Source: Mannheimia sp041807705
GTDB taxonomy: Bacteria; Pseudomonadota; Gammaproteobacteria; Enterobacterales; Pasteurellaceae
NCBI RefSeq assembly: GCF_041807705.1
Contig: NZ_JBGTYY010000028.1
Coordinates: forward strand, 1 to 28,919
Length of the DNA stretch: 28,919 bases
Reading direction: 5' to 3'
Under the pieces are notes generated by a model. It saw only the letters and a list, made by a program, of their open reading frames with translations, ran no database searches and was not told the origin of the DNA. A program made the translations under genes and the position numbers. This document shows positions 22,275-28,919 of this stretch, one piece after another. Each line of letters begins with the position of its first letter. The stretch's first letter is position 1.

Positions 22275-22604
22275 ATGAGTAATGTTATTCACACAACAGA
22301 CGCAACATTTGAACAAGATGTTTTAAAATCAGATGTACCTGTATTATTAGATTTCTGGGCACCGTGGTGTGGTCCTTGCCGTATGATCGGGCCTGTACTT
22401 GATGAGTTATCAGTTGATCCGCAATTTGAAGGAAAAGTAAAAATTGCCAAAATGAATGTAGATGAAAATCCGAATGTAGCTGCACAATTTGGCGTGCGTA
22501 GCATTCCTTTTTTACTTTTATTCAAAAATGGCGAGGTTGTTGCTCAACAAGTTGGCGCTCTTCCACACGCACAAATGACTGAATTTATTAAACAAGCGTT
22601 ATAA
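22275..22604 (+). CDS. trxA: Thioredoxin
   Basis: A 109-residue thioredoxin with the active site WCGPC (C32, C35), DFWAPWCGPCRMIGP around it, D26 (buried acid) and the C-terminal GALPHAQMTEFI block. It reduces disulfides in ribonucleotide reductase, methionine sulfoxide reductase and others in the cytoplasm, with electrons from thioredoxin reductase. The cis-proline loop reads SIPFLLLF: the residue after cis-Pro78 is phenylalanine, where most thioredoxins, including E. coli TrxA, have threonine. AAGGA precedes the ATG at a good distance, and an intrinsic terminator follows directly, so it is likely monocistronic. Confidence 0.96.
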   Translation: MSNVIHTTDATFEQDVLKSDVPVLLDFWAPWCGPCRMIGPVLDELSVDPQFEGKVKIAKMNVDENPNVAAQFGVRSIPFLLLFKNGEVVAQQVGALPHAQMTEFIKQAL

Positions 22605-22616
22605 TTAAATGAAAGC

Positions 22617-22649
22617 AAAAATAGGGCGTATTTATCGCCCTATTTTTTT
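22617..22649 (+). terminator. Intrinsic terminator of trxA
   Basis: AAAAATAGGGCG pairs with CGCCCTATTTTT around a 7-nt loop and ends in seven T. It starts 12 nt after the trxA stop. Confidence 0.85.
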
Positions 22650-22813
22650 GTGATTCAAATATTGCCTGTAAAGGGTAAAACTGCAAGAAAATAACAAAAA
22701 AAGACCGCTTGTTTTATCAGATAAGCCTAGTCAAATGAGAACTAAATAGGTACAATCTTTAACTTGCGTTTTAAATTTTAAAGTGCGATTCGATTTTATT
22801 TTTGGAGATATTT

Positions 22814-24058
22814 ATGTCGTGGAATGAATCAGGTAATCAGCAAGACCCTTGGGGGAAGCCGGGGCAGAGAAGAGCTGAACCAAAGCCTGAACAGCAAGAA
22901 CAAGATCAAGAGCAAGGTCCTGCTCAAGGTTCACAACAAGGACCAACTAATAATCAACGAAATGAACAACAACCGCCTGATTTAGAAGAAGTTTTCAGCA
23001 GCCTATTGAAAAAAATAGGTGGTGGCAAGTCTCCTAATAATGGCTCTCGTAACCCAAACGGTGCTGGCTTTGGCAAACTTCTGCCTGTTATTTTAGGGCT
23101 TGCCGCTGTGGTGTGGGCAGGTTCAGGATTTTATACGGTACAAGAGGCAGAACGAGGTGTTGTTACCCGTTTAGGTAAACTTGATAATATCGTGATGCCG
23201 GGTTTAAACTGGAAACCAACATTTATTGATGCTGTAACGCGAGTAAATGTAGAGCGAGTTTCTGAGTTAAATACAAACGGCTCAATGCTTACTCAAGACG
23301 AAAATATGGTTCAAGTTGAAATGACGGTTCAGTATCGTGTGGAAGATCCTGCTAAATATCTATTTAGTGTGAGCAACCCTGATGAAAGTTTAAAACAAGC
23401 GACAGATAGTGCGTTACGTTATGTAATCGGTCATATGACAATGGACGAAATTCTAACCACAGGTCGAGCAACGGTGCGTGAAAGAACGTGGGCTACCTTG
23501 CGTGAAATCATTAAAACCTATGATATGGGCTTGCTGGTAACAGATGTAAACTTCCAATACGCTCGTCCGCCTGAAGATGTAAAAGCTGCCTTTGATGATG
23601 CAATTAAAGCACAAGAAGATGAACAACGTTTAATCCGTGAAGCGGAAGCCTATGCAAGAGGGGAAGAGCCAATTGCACGTGGTCAAGCTCAACGTACGAT
23701 TGAACAAGCGGAAGCCTATAAAGAGGCAGTTGTGTTAAATGCAAAAGGGGAAGTGGAGCGTTTAAGCCAATTATTACCACAATATAAGGCTTCGCCAGAG
23801 CTTACTCGTGAGCGTTTATATATCCAAACGATGGAAAAAGTGATGAAAAATACACCTAAAGTCGTAATGGATTCATCAGGTAATAACCTCAATGTATTGC
23901 CTTTTGATAAATTAATGAATAACCCATCAGCAACTAAGGTTGAGCAACCTGCTGTTCCAGCACAAATTGTAACACCGCAAATTGTTCAACCTAAAACACA
24001 GGTTCAACCACAACAGGTAGAACAGCCGGCAGAACAAACTCGTAAAGGGAGATTTTAA
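22814..24058 (+). CDS. hflK: FtsH protease modulator HflK
   Basis: A 414-residue SPFH-domain protein matching E. coli HflK (419 residues). A cytoplasmic, Q/P/G-rich N-terminal tail (residues 1-85, with DPWGKPG and PPDLEEVF) leads into one membrane helix (about 88-106). The SPFH band-7 domain follows in the periplasm (EAERGVVTRLGKL ... PGLNWKPTFIDAV), then a charged coiled coil (about 270-330) and a Q/P-rich tail. With HflC it builds a large membrane cage around FtsH and restrains its proteolysis. The ATG at 22814 (MSWNESGNQQ), with GGAGA 7 nt upstream, matches the family better than an in-frame TTG at 22802. hflC starts 2 nt after its stop. Confidence 0.97.
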   Translation: MSWNESGNQQDPWGKPGQRRAEPKPEQQEQDQEQGPAQGSQQGPTNNQRNEQQPPDLEEVFSSLLKKIGGGKSPNNGSRNPNGAGFGKLLPVILGLAAVVWAGSGFYTVQEAERGVVTRLGKLDNIVMPGLNWKPTFIDAVTRVNVERVSELNTNGSMLTQDENMVQVEMTVQYRVEDPAKYLFSVSNPDESLKQATDSALRYVIGHMTMDEILTTGRATVRERTWATLREIIKTYDMGLLVTDVNFQYARPPEDVKAAFDDAIKAQEDEQRLIREAEAYARGEEPIARGQAQRTIEQAEAYKEAVVLNAKGEVERLSQLLPQYKASPELTRERLYIQTMEKVMKNTPKVVMDSSGNNLNVLPFDKLMNNPSATKVEQPAVPAQIVTPQIVQPKTQVQPQQVEQPAEQTRKGRF

Positions 24059-24060
24059 TA

Positions 24061-24948
24061 ATGCGTAAATTATTATTACCTGTACTGGCTGTGGTGTCAT
24101 TTGTTGTTCTACAAGCAGTAACTATTGTAAATGAAGGTGAACGTGGCATTATGTTACGTTTTAACAAAGTTCATCGTGATAGCGATCAAAAAGTCGTGGT
24201 TTACCAACCGGGTATTCACTTCAAAATGCCATTTATTGATAGTTTGAAAGTGCTAGATGCCCGAATTCAAACCTTAGATGGGCAAGAAGATCGCTTTGTA
24301 ACTGTAGAGAAAAAAGACCTCTTGGTCGATTCCTATGTAAAATGGCGAATCAGTGATTTTGGTCAATTCTATACCTCAACAGGTAGCGACTATCAAAAAG
24401 CAGCTGATCTTTTACGCCGTAAAGTTAGTGACCGTCTGCGTTCTGAAATTGGTTCTCGTACCATTAAAGACATTGTGTCTGGTTCTCGTGGCGAGTTAAT
24501 GGCTGGAGCTCAAAAAGCATTAAATGCTGGTGAAGATGGTACAGAGCGTTTAGGTATAGAAGTGGTTGATGTGCGTGTAAAACAGATCAACTTACCGAAT
24601 GAAGTTTCATCTTCAATTTACCAACGTATGCGTGCAGAGCGTGATGCGGTTGCTCGTGAACATCGCTCACAAGGTAACGAGAAAGCAGAAATTATTCGTG
24701 CTGAAGTAGATAAAAAAGTAACTTTAATTTTGGCAAATGCGAATAAAACAGCTCAAACATTACGAGGCGAGGGTGATGCACAAGCGGCAAAACTTTATTC
24801 AGAAGCATTTAGTAATGAGCCAGAATTTTATAGCTTTATTCGAAGCCTAAAAGCGTATGAAGACAGCTTTGCGGAAGGGCAAAATAATATGATGTTATTG
24901 AAGCCAAATAGTGAGTTTTTACGCTTTATGCAAGCTCCTACAAAATAG
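24061..24948 (+). CDS. hflC: FtsH protease modulator HflC
   Basis: A 295-residue SPFH protein with an N-terminal membrane anchor (LLLPVLAVVSFVVLQAVTIV), EGERGIMLRFNKV at the start of the band-7 domain, the PGIHFKMPFIDSLKVLDARIQTLD block, and a long helical segment with YQRMRAERDAVAREHRSQG. It matches E. coli HflC (334 residues) but is shorter, mostly in the central and C-terminal parts, which is common in Pasteurellaceae. Its ribosome site GGGAG lies in the last codons of hflK, so the two are co-translated. A terminator follows. In E. coli hflKC also precede purA within the same region, so the order is conserved. Confidence 0.96.
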   Translation: MRKLLLPVLAVVSFVVLQAVTIVNEGERGIMLRFNKVHRDSDQKVVVYQPGIHFKMPFIDSLKVLDARIQTLDGQEDRFVTVEKKDLLVDSYVKWRISDFGQFYTSTGSDYQKAADLLRRKVSDRLRSEIGSRTIKDIVSGSRGELMAGAQKALNAGEDGTERLGIEVVDVRVKQINLPNEVSSSIYQRMRAERDAVAREHRSQGNEKAEIIRAEVDKKVTLILANANKTAQTLRGEGDAQAAKLYSEAFSNEPEFYSFIRSLKAYEDSFAEGQNNMMLLKPNSEFLRFMQAPTK

Positions 24949-24958
24949 TTGTATCTAT

Positions 24959-24990
24959 AAAACCCGATCTTGTATCGGGTTTTGATTTTT
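24959..24990 (+). terminator. Intrinsic terminator of hflKC
   Basis: AAAACCCGAT pairs perfectly with ATCGGGTTTT around CTTGT, followed by TTTTGATTTTT-type T-rich sequence, 10 nt after the hflC stop. Confidence 0.85.
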
Positions 24991-25007
24991 TACCTATTTC
25001 AATGATT

Positions 25008-25082
25008 ACAAGCGGTTGGTTTTTATAAAAATTTTGCAATATGGGGGCGAATTGCAATTCGCTCCTACAAATTGACCGCTTG
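25008..25082. repeat. Uptake signals flanking a palindromic repeat upstream of purA
   Basis: ACAAGCGGT at 25008-25016 faces a one-mismatch copy ACCGCTTGC near 25074-25082. Between them is GGGGGCGAATTGCAATTCGCTCCTAC, with a 16-bp perfect core palindrome at 25047-25062 and a CCTAC end, a member of the GTAGG/CCTAC palindrome group. The whole can fold as nested hairpins and lies between the hflC terminator and the purA promoter region. Confidence 0.75.
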
Positions 25083-25131
25083 CAATATTATAATAGGTTA
25101 ATGTATTCATTCTGATTAAGGGGATTTTTCT

Positions 25132-26430
25132 ATGGGTAAAAGTGTTGCGATTCTCGGGGCTCAGTGGGGCGATGAGGGTAAAGGCAAAATTGTTGATTTA
25201 TTAACAGATCGTGTGAAGTATGTAGTGCGTTATCAAGGTGGTCATAATGCAGGTCATACATTAATCATTAATGGTGAGAAAACCGTTCTTCGCCTTATTC
25301 CATCAGGTATTTTGCGTGATAATGTAACTTGCTTAATCGGTAATGGTGTAGTGCTTTCGCCAGAAGCCTTAATGAAAGAAATGGGCGAATTAGAAGAGCG
25401 TGGTATTAATGTGCGTGAGCGTTTAAAAATCTCTGAGGCTTGCCCATTAATTTTACCTTACCACGTTGCGATGGATCACGCTCGTGAAGCAGCACTGGGT
25501 AAAAATAAAATTGGCACGACTGGTCGTGGAATCGGCCCTGCTTATGAAGATAAAGTAGCTCGTCGTGGTTTGCGTGTAAGTGATTTGTTCGACAAAGAAC
25601 ATTTTGCGGCTAAACTAAAAGATATTTTAGATTACTACAACTTCCAATTAGTAAATTATTACAAAGTAGAAGCGGTAGATTATCAAAAAACCTTAGATGA
25701 TGTATTCGCTGTTGCTGATGTCATCAAAGGAATGGTAGCAGATGTAACCACGTTATTACACGAAGCTCGTGAAAATGGCGATAACATCTTATTTGAAGGT
25801 GCACAAGGCACGATGTTAGATATCGATCACGGTACTTATCCATTCGTGACTAGCTCAAATACCACTGCAGGTGGAGTTGCAACAGGTTCTGGCTACGGCC
25901 CTCGTAACCTAGACTATGTATTAGGTATTATCAAAGCGTATTGTACTCGTGTAGGTAGTGGTCCATTCACCACAGAATTATTTGATGAAGTAGGTGCTGA
26001 AATTGCTCGCAAGGGTAACGAGTTTGGGGCTGTAACAGGTCGCCCACGTCGTTGTGGTTGGTTTGATGCCGTAGCAGTTCGCCGTGCAGTACAAATCAAC
26101 TCAATCTCTGGTTTCTGTATGACCAAACTAGACGTTTTAGATGGGTTTAAAGAGCTAAAAATCTGTACAGCATACAAAATGCCAGACGGCAGAGTAGTCG
26201 AATATGCACCACTTGCCGCAAAAGACTGGGAAGGTGTGGAACCAATTTATGAAACAATGCCGGGTTGGTCTGAAAACACCTTCCGTGTAGCCAAACGTGA
26301 AGAGTTACCACAAGCCGCATTAGACTATATCAAACGTATTGAAGAGTTAGTTGGCGTACCAGTAGATATTCTCTCAACCGGCCCAGATCGTGTAGAAACA
26401 ATGATTTTACGCGATCCGTTTGCAGCATAA
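25132..26430 (+). CDS. purA: Adenylosuccinate synthetase
   Basis: A 432-residue enzyme the same length as E. coli PurA. The GTP-binding P-loop is GDEGKGK (13-19, catalytic D14). H42 is in GGHNAGHT, followed by GTTGRGIGPAYEDKVARRG, which binds IMP, and LFEGAQGTMLDIDHGTYPFVTSS. C-terminal blocks TGRPRRCGWFD and LSTGPDR contact aspartate and the guanine base. It converts IMP and aspartate to adenylosuccinate using GTP. AAGGGGAT lies 7 nt before the ATG. No convincing PurR box was found upstream, unlike the purine permease. Its terminator has been split by an insertion sequence. Confidence 0.98.
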   Translation: MGKSVAILGAQWGDEGKGKIVDLLTDRVKYVVRYQGGHNAGHTLIINGEKTVLRLIPSGILRDNVTCLIGNGVVLSPEALMKEMGELEERGINVRERLKISEACPLILPYHVAMDHAREAALGKNKIGTTGRGIGPAYEDKVARRGLRVSDLFDKEHFAAKLKDILDYYNFQLVNYYKVEAVDYQKTLDDVFAVADVIKGMVADVTTLLHEARENGDNILFEGAQGTMLDIDHGTYPFVTSSNTTAGGVATGSGYGPRNLDYVLGIIKAYCTRVGSGPFTTELFDEVGAEIARKGNEFGAVTGRPRRCGWFDAVAVRRAVQINSISGFCMTKLDVLDGFKELKICTAYKMPDGRVVEYAPLAAKDWEGVEPIYETMPGWSENTFRVAKREELPQAALDYIKRIEELVGVPVDILSTGPDRVETMILRDPFAA

Positions 26431-26442
26431 TTTAAGATAAAT

Positions 26443-26460
26443 AAAAGCCATTTAGTGAAT
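26443..26460 (+). terminator. Left arm of the purA terminator, interrupted by an IS
   Basis: AAAAGCCATTTAGT (26443-26456) pairs at 13 of 14 positions with ACTAAATGACTTTT (27671-27684), which is followed by a T-run. The insertion sequence at 26461-27664 separates the arms. Removing it and one copy of its AAT duplication restores a 7-nt loop (GAATTTA) and a normal intrinsic terminator. Confidence 0.8.
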
Positions 26461-27664
26461 TGATCTGCACCCCAAAGTTGGACTAAAAACTAACTGATTA
26501 AGGTGCAGATTTTTTATGACTAAATACAACCAATCTTTCAAACAATAAGCGATAGAATTTTATTTTCAAAATAGGAAAAATAGGTCACTTACTCGTCAGC
26601 ATTTTCAGCTTACGGCTAAAACATTACAACGCTGGGTTCAGCAATATAATCATAATAGTATCAATAGGTTAGCTGTTTTAGATAAAAAGCAAATCTACTT
26701 GCCCCTAATTTAAATTATCTGCTGTACAAGCGGTTAAAAATGGGCAATTTTCTGCAGAATATGCTTGCCTTTATTTTGGGATTGCTAATTCGGGGATTAT
26801 TAGCCAATGGTTGCAAGCCTTTGATAAACAAGGTGTAAACGGCTTATTACCTAAACCAAAACGGCGTCTGCCAATGAAACCGAAATACCCGAAAATGCCC
26901 CCCCTGAGCGCTTGCATTACCGTATTTTGGAGCTTGAAGCAGAGAGTGCGATTTTAAAAAAGTTGCAGGAACTCAACCAAGCCAAAATGCAGAAAAAGCC
27001 AATGTCGTAAAGGCATTACGAGAGCAATTTCCGCTTGAAATCCTGCTACGCCTTATCGGCTTAAAACGCAACACCTTCTTTACTATCTTGCAGATTAAAG
27101 TGGATAAAAATGCTGCGATTGTGCATTGGTTACACCAAGATTTTAATGCTACAAAACCCGATGAGAAATGGGGCACAGACATTACTGAATTCAAATTTGC
27201 GGAAGGTAAGCTTTATTTATCACCGATTAAGGATTTATTTAATGGCGAAATTATCGACTATGACTTGGTAGAACACCCGAACTTTGAGAAGATTACTCGA
27301 ATGATGAATCAAGCTATGGCAAGGCTTAACGGCACAAAACCGATATTACATTCCGACGAAGGTTGGCAGTATCAAATGAAGGCGTACCAAACGCTGTTGA
27401 AGCAGAATGGTATGACACAAAGTATGTCAAGAAAAGGAAATTGCTTGGATAACAGTGCGATGGAAAGTTTTTTCGGGCGGCTCAAAACGGAATGTTACTT
27501 TGGTAAACGGTTTGAAACCTTTGCCGAACTTAAACAAACGATTCACGAGTACATTCATTACTACAATAATGAGTATATTCAAGTGAAACTAAAAGGACTC
27601 AGCCCTGTGGAATACAGAACTCAGCCCTTGAATTAAGTAAGCCTAACTTTTTGGGGTCAGCTCA
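26461..27664 (+). mobile_element. Degenerate IS3-family (IS150-group) insertion sequence
   Basis: The left end TGATCTGCACCCCAAAGTTG and the right end (reverse complement) TGAGCTGACCCCAAAAAGTT are imperfect inverted repeats of the IS150 type. A 3-bp direct repeat AAT flanks it (26458-26460 and 27665-27667). At 1204 bp it is short for a group that usually exceeds 1.25 kb, in line with an internal deletion. It carries an uptake signal at 26726-26734. Confidence 0.85.
26516..27636 (+). pseudogene. IS3-family transposase (orfA/orfB), broken
   Basis: The reading frame starts at 26516 (MTKYNQSFKQ) and is cut at codon 11 by TAA (26546-26548), where a glutamine codon is expected. Helix-turn-helix segments remain (TAKTLQRWVQQYNHN, then AEYACLYFGIANSGIISQWLQAF), separated by a +1 shift near 26705-26715. 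Another shift lies at a run of seven C (26898-26904), and a 1-nt loss near 26975-26985 breaks the leucine-zipper segment (RILELEAESAILKKLQELNQA). Past GLKRNTFF the HTH_21 part is largely deleted. The rve core is otherwise readable from 27088 to 27636, with the DDE residues in KWGTDITEF, LHSDEGWQY and AMESFFGRLKTE. No functional transposase is expected. Confidence 0.9.
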
Positions 27665-27691
27665 AATTTAACTAAATGACTTTTTTGTAAA
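27665..27691 (+). terminator. Right arm of the split purA terminator
   Basis: ACTAAATGACTTTTTT (27671-27686) is the 3' arm and T-tract of the former purA terminator. Its partner is at 26443-26456, left of the insertion sequence. Confidence 0.75.
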
Positions 27692-27789
27692 ATAATTTAG
27701 AATTTTGACCGCTTGTAGAGCTTACTAAAGTAAATTAGATTTTACTTTAGAATATTATTTGTCTTAATAGAATTGATTTGTAAATTAAA
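27692..27789. other. AT-rich spacer with an uptake signal, no gene
   Basis: Host-side spacer between the split purA terminator and the tRNA fragment. It holds one uptake signal (ACCGCTTGT at 27708-27716) and the inverted pair CTAAAGTAAA / TTTACTTTAG (near 27724-27750), which could form a hairpin without a T-tract. I see no coding frame. Confidence 0.6.
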
Positions 27790-27837
27790 TGGCACGCCCT
27801 AAAGGATTCGAACCTTTGACCCACGCCTTAGAAGGGC
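27790..27837 (-). other. Probable phage attachment site: 3' part of tRNA-Arg(UCU)
   Basis: Read on the minus strand this is the 3' part of a tRNA-Arg: anticodon loop CTTCTAA with anticodon TCT (27832-27830), stem GGCGT, variable loop, T-arm AAAGG-TTCGAAT-CCTTT, acceptor strand AGGGCGT, discriminator G and encoded CCA (27792-27790). It resembles E. coli argU. Going towards the 5' end, pairing in the anticodon stem fails at 27838 and no D-arm or 5' acceptor strand follows, so it is not a working tRNA. This is the usual scar of integration into a tRNA 3' end. The complete tRNA should lie at the far, right-hand end of the prophage. Confidence 0.85.
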
Positions 27838-27926
27838 TTCTATATATTTGATTTTTATTTTAATAAAGCTAATAATAACAATGACTTACAGAGCTAATTA
27901 ATCATAGTTATACTGTGTTTATTACC

Positions 27927-27956
27927 ATCTTTTCACGTCTTTTAACATCTTTTGTG
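27927..27956 (+). repeat. Three 10-bp-phased direct repeats beside the attachment site
   Basis: ATCTTTT (27927), GTCTTTT (27937) and ATCTTTT (27947) recur at exactly 10-bp intervals. They are followed by CACAATTTT and CACAATTTC 11-12 bp apart (about 27958-27977). They lie about 90-120 bp inside the prophage from the tRNA fragment, where arm-type integrase or accessory-factor sites are usually found. Function is inferred from position and phasing only. Confidence 0.6.
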
Positions 27957-27987
27957 GCACAATTTTGACACAATTTCCTTATTAATA

Positions 27988-28004
27988 GAGGGATAAACTC
28001 CCTC
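27988..28004 (-). terminator. Possible terminator of the prophage tail operon
   Basis: GAGGGA and TCCCTC pair around a 5-nt loop just past the stop of the last tail-region gene. The following minus-strand sequence (TATTAATAAGG) is only moderately T-rich, so efficiency is doubtful. Confidence 0.45.
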
Positions 28005-28020
28005 CATCACGTTTTGTGCC

Positions 28021-28314
28021 CTAAACGACAATCTGCCCAGTCTCTTTGAGATGGTTATAAATTCTCCCTAACATAATTTGCGTAGGGGTTTTGCCAATAT
28101 CCTCTTTGGCAAGAGGGGCGTCAGTAATTGTTTTGGCAGACTGTGAGTCAATATATTTGTACTCACTTGTGATAATTACAAAGTTTGTGACCTCGCCATC
28201 GGTATCATCGCCTGTGCCAACGACATATTTGGCATTAAGTGAACCATCATCTTGCGTTGAGTAGCTTGCGATAGTTGAGTACATCGGGTTTAAGATTTTA
28301 TTAAAAGTTGTCAT
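28021..28314 (-). CDS. Small prophage protein of unknown function
   Basis: A 97-residue acidic protein I do not recognise. It begins MTTFNKILNPMYSTIASYST, has a central segment with a run of D, G and T residues (VGTGDDTDGEVTNFVIITSEY) and a C-terminal helix (TPTQIMLGRIYNHLKETGQIVV). There is no signal peptide or membrane segment. AAGGAAA lies about 8 nt upstream of the ATG (from plus-strand TTTCCTT). It follows the tail-tip gene in the same direction and is the last gene before the attachment site, a position where tail-fibre accessory, assembly or lysogenic-conversion genes are common. No function is claimed. Confidence 0.75.
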   Translation of the reverse strand: MTTFNKILNPMYSTIASYSTQDDGSLNAKYVVGTGDDTDGEVTNFVIITSEYKYIDSQSAKTITDAPLAKEDIGKTPTQIMLGRIYNHLKETGQIVV

Positions 28315-28383
28315 AAGGGTTTCCTTTTGTAGATTGTTGATAAAATATGACCGTTTGTATTATTAAACGGCTTGGATAAATTT

Positions 28384-28919
28384 CTAAGAAATAGTTTTTG
28401 CACTGGTTGTTGCAATCAGCATCACTGTCATCGTAATCCCAGATGACGTGTGTACAATCCCTCCTGTAATTCTTTCGTGTCCGGCAAACGTACGATTAAA
28501 CCGAATCACTTTAGCTTGATGAGCTGGGATAATTTCGGCATAGTCGCTATTGAGTATGCAAAAATATCGCTCGATAGGGGCTGCTGCAATATGAATATCT
28601 CTAGAGTAAGTACTATAGCGAATTGTATCACCGCCACGACGTCGTGATGATTGTGCGTAATTCACTTTTAACTGAACAATTTCGATAATATTGCTTCCTA
28701 TTAGCTGATTGACTGTTAATGTGCCACTAAATGAGCCTGTTGCTCCTTCAAGGTGAGCTGCCTTAATAGTTCCGCCAGAGATAGTTGTACCAGCAATTGT
28801 ACTGCCCGTGATAGCATTACCCACAATTTGACCGCCGTTAATGATTGGAGAGGTAATCATCTCATTTGCCTTAAGATGACGACCAAGAATAGTGCCATTA
28901 GCGATTAAGTCACCATTCA
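28384..28919 (-). CDS. Phage tail-tip / host-specificity protein, C-terminal part (partial)
   Basis: The frame is open from the stop at 28384 to the window edge, 177 codons, so an ATG at 28860 is internal. Near the edge it reads NGDLIANGTILGRHLKANE, then IINGGQIVGNAITGSTIAGTTISGGTIKAAHLEG: short repeats of the form G-x-I-x-G-x-x-I/H-x-A. This repeat style is typical of the fibre-like C-terminal region of lambda gpJ-type tail proteins (the part after the DUF1983 region). The last 100 residues look like a beta-rich tip (RYSTYSRDIHIAAAPIERYF ... TMTVMLIATTS). Such proteins contact the host receptor, but which one cannot be told. Confidence 0.75.
   Translation of the reverse strand, partial: NGDLIANGTILGRHLKANEMITSPIINGGQIVGNAITGSTIAGTTISGGTIKAAHLEGATGSFSGTLTVNQLIGSNIIEIVQLKVNYAQSSRRRGGDTIRYSTYSRDIHIAAAPIERYFCILNSDYAEIIPAHQAKVIRFNRTFAGHERITGGIVHTSSGITMTVMLIATTSAKTIS

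Larger units (their letters stand above)
27838..28919. mobile_element. Prophage, one end (continues past the right edge)
   Basis: Right of the tRNA fragment the sequence changes character: an AT-rich 180-nt segment with short tandem repeats, then minus-strand tail genes ending toward the attachment site. No uptake signal core is found here, though the stretch is short. No integrase gene is visible, so it must lie at the other end or further right. Assignment rests on the attachment-site scar and the tail protein together. Confidence 0.8.

Noticed and set aside
22782..22791. AAGTGCGAT as a Haemophilus-type uptake signal
   Set aside because: One mismatch to AAGTGCGGT and a single occurrence, while the other dialect dominates the window; chance is the simpler reading.
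25083..25131. PurR operator upstream of purA
   Set aside because: No stretch there approaches the CAAACGTTTG core, in contrast to the permease promoter.
27790..27862. Complete tRNA-Arg gene
   Set aside because: Only the 3' part is present: the 5' acceptor strand and D-arm do not follow, and the anticodon stem mispairs at 27838.
28450..28647. Plus-strand frame of 65 codons inside the tail-tip gene
   Set aside because: It is antisense to an open frame that continues to the window edge with recognisable repeats.
1..28919. CRISPR array, toxin-antitoxin or defence island
   Set aside because: No regularly spaced repeats with unique spacers were seen. ratA-rnfH has been called a toxin-antitoxin pair, but both are conserved core genes here and do not look like a mobile defence unit.

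Overview
The window reads as a chromosomal segment of a Pasteurellaceae bacterium of the Actinobacillus/Mannheimia subclade. Two things support this. The 9-mer ACAAGCGGT, the uptake-signal core of that subclade rather than AAGTGCGGT of the Haemophilus subclade, occurs 16 times in about 28.9 kb on the two strands. The proteins also resemble gamma-proteobacterial (E. coli / H. influenzae) orthologues closely. The DNA is AT-rich and most genes are single-copy housekeeping genes.

Layout. 1-117 is the end of an IS1016-type (IS1595 family) element whose transposase start runs off the left edge. It abuts a truncated DASS-family anion transporter (118-433). Then come a stand-alone MetE-C-like methyltransferase (482-1624, -), clpB (1906-4473, -) with a recognisable heat-shock promoter and an internal start, an ompW-like porin (4737-5384, +) behind a perfect FNR box, ilvD (5581-7428, +), and an AAHS-type MFS transporter (7496-8785, -). 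A long minus-strand block follows, in transcription order apt, dnaX, yadG, yadH, modA, modB, modC, ratA, rnfH, and further right yccA-tusE. On the plus strand are pgsA, uvrC, an NCS2 purine permease with a PurR-like operator, trxA, hflK-hflC and purA.

The right end is accessory. A decayed IS3/IS150-group element (26461-27664) has landed in the loop of the purA terminator. It is followed by a 48-bp 3' fragment of a tRNA-Arg(UCU) gene (27790-27837) that looks like a phage attachment site, then by prophage DNA: short direct repeats, a small unknown phage protein, and the C-terminal part of a tail-tip/host-specificity protein running off the right edge.

Most of the window is ordinary core genome. 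No wholly novel multi-gene system is visible. The points of interest are regulatory and structural: a likely -1 frameshift site in dnaX that ends in a gamma-sized product, a conserved second start in clpB, a PurR-like operator that coincides with a terminator hairpin, a terminator split by an IS, an attachment-site scar, and a family of composite palindromic repeats bounded by GTAGG/CCTAC.
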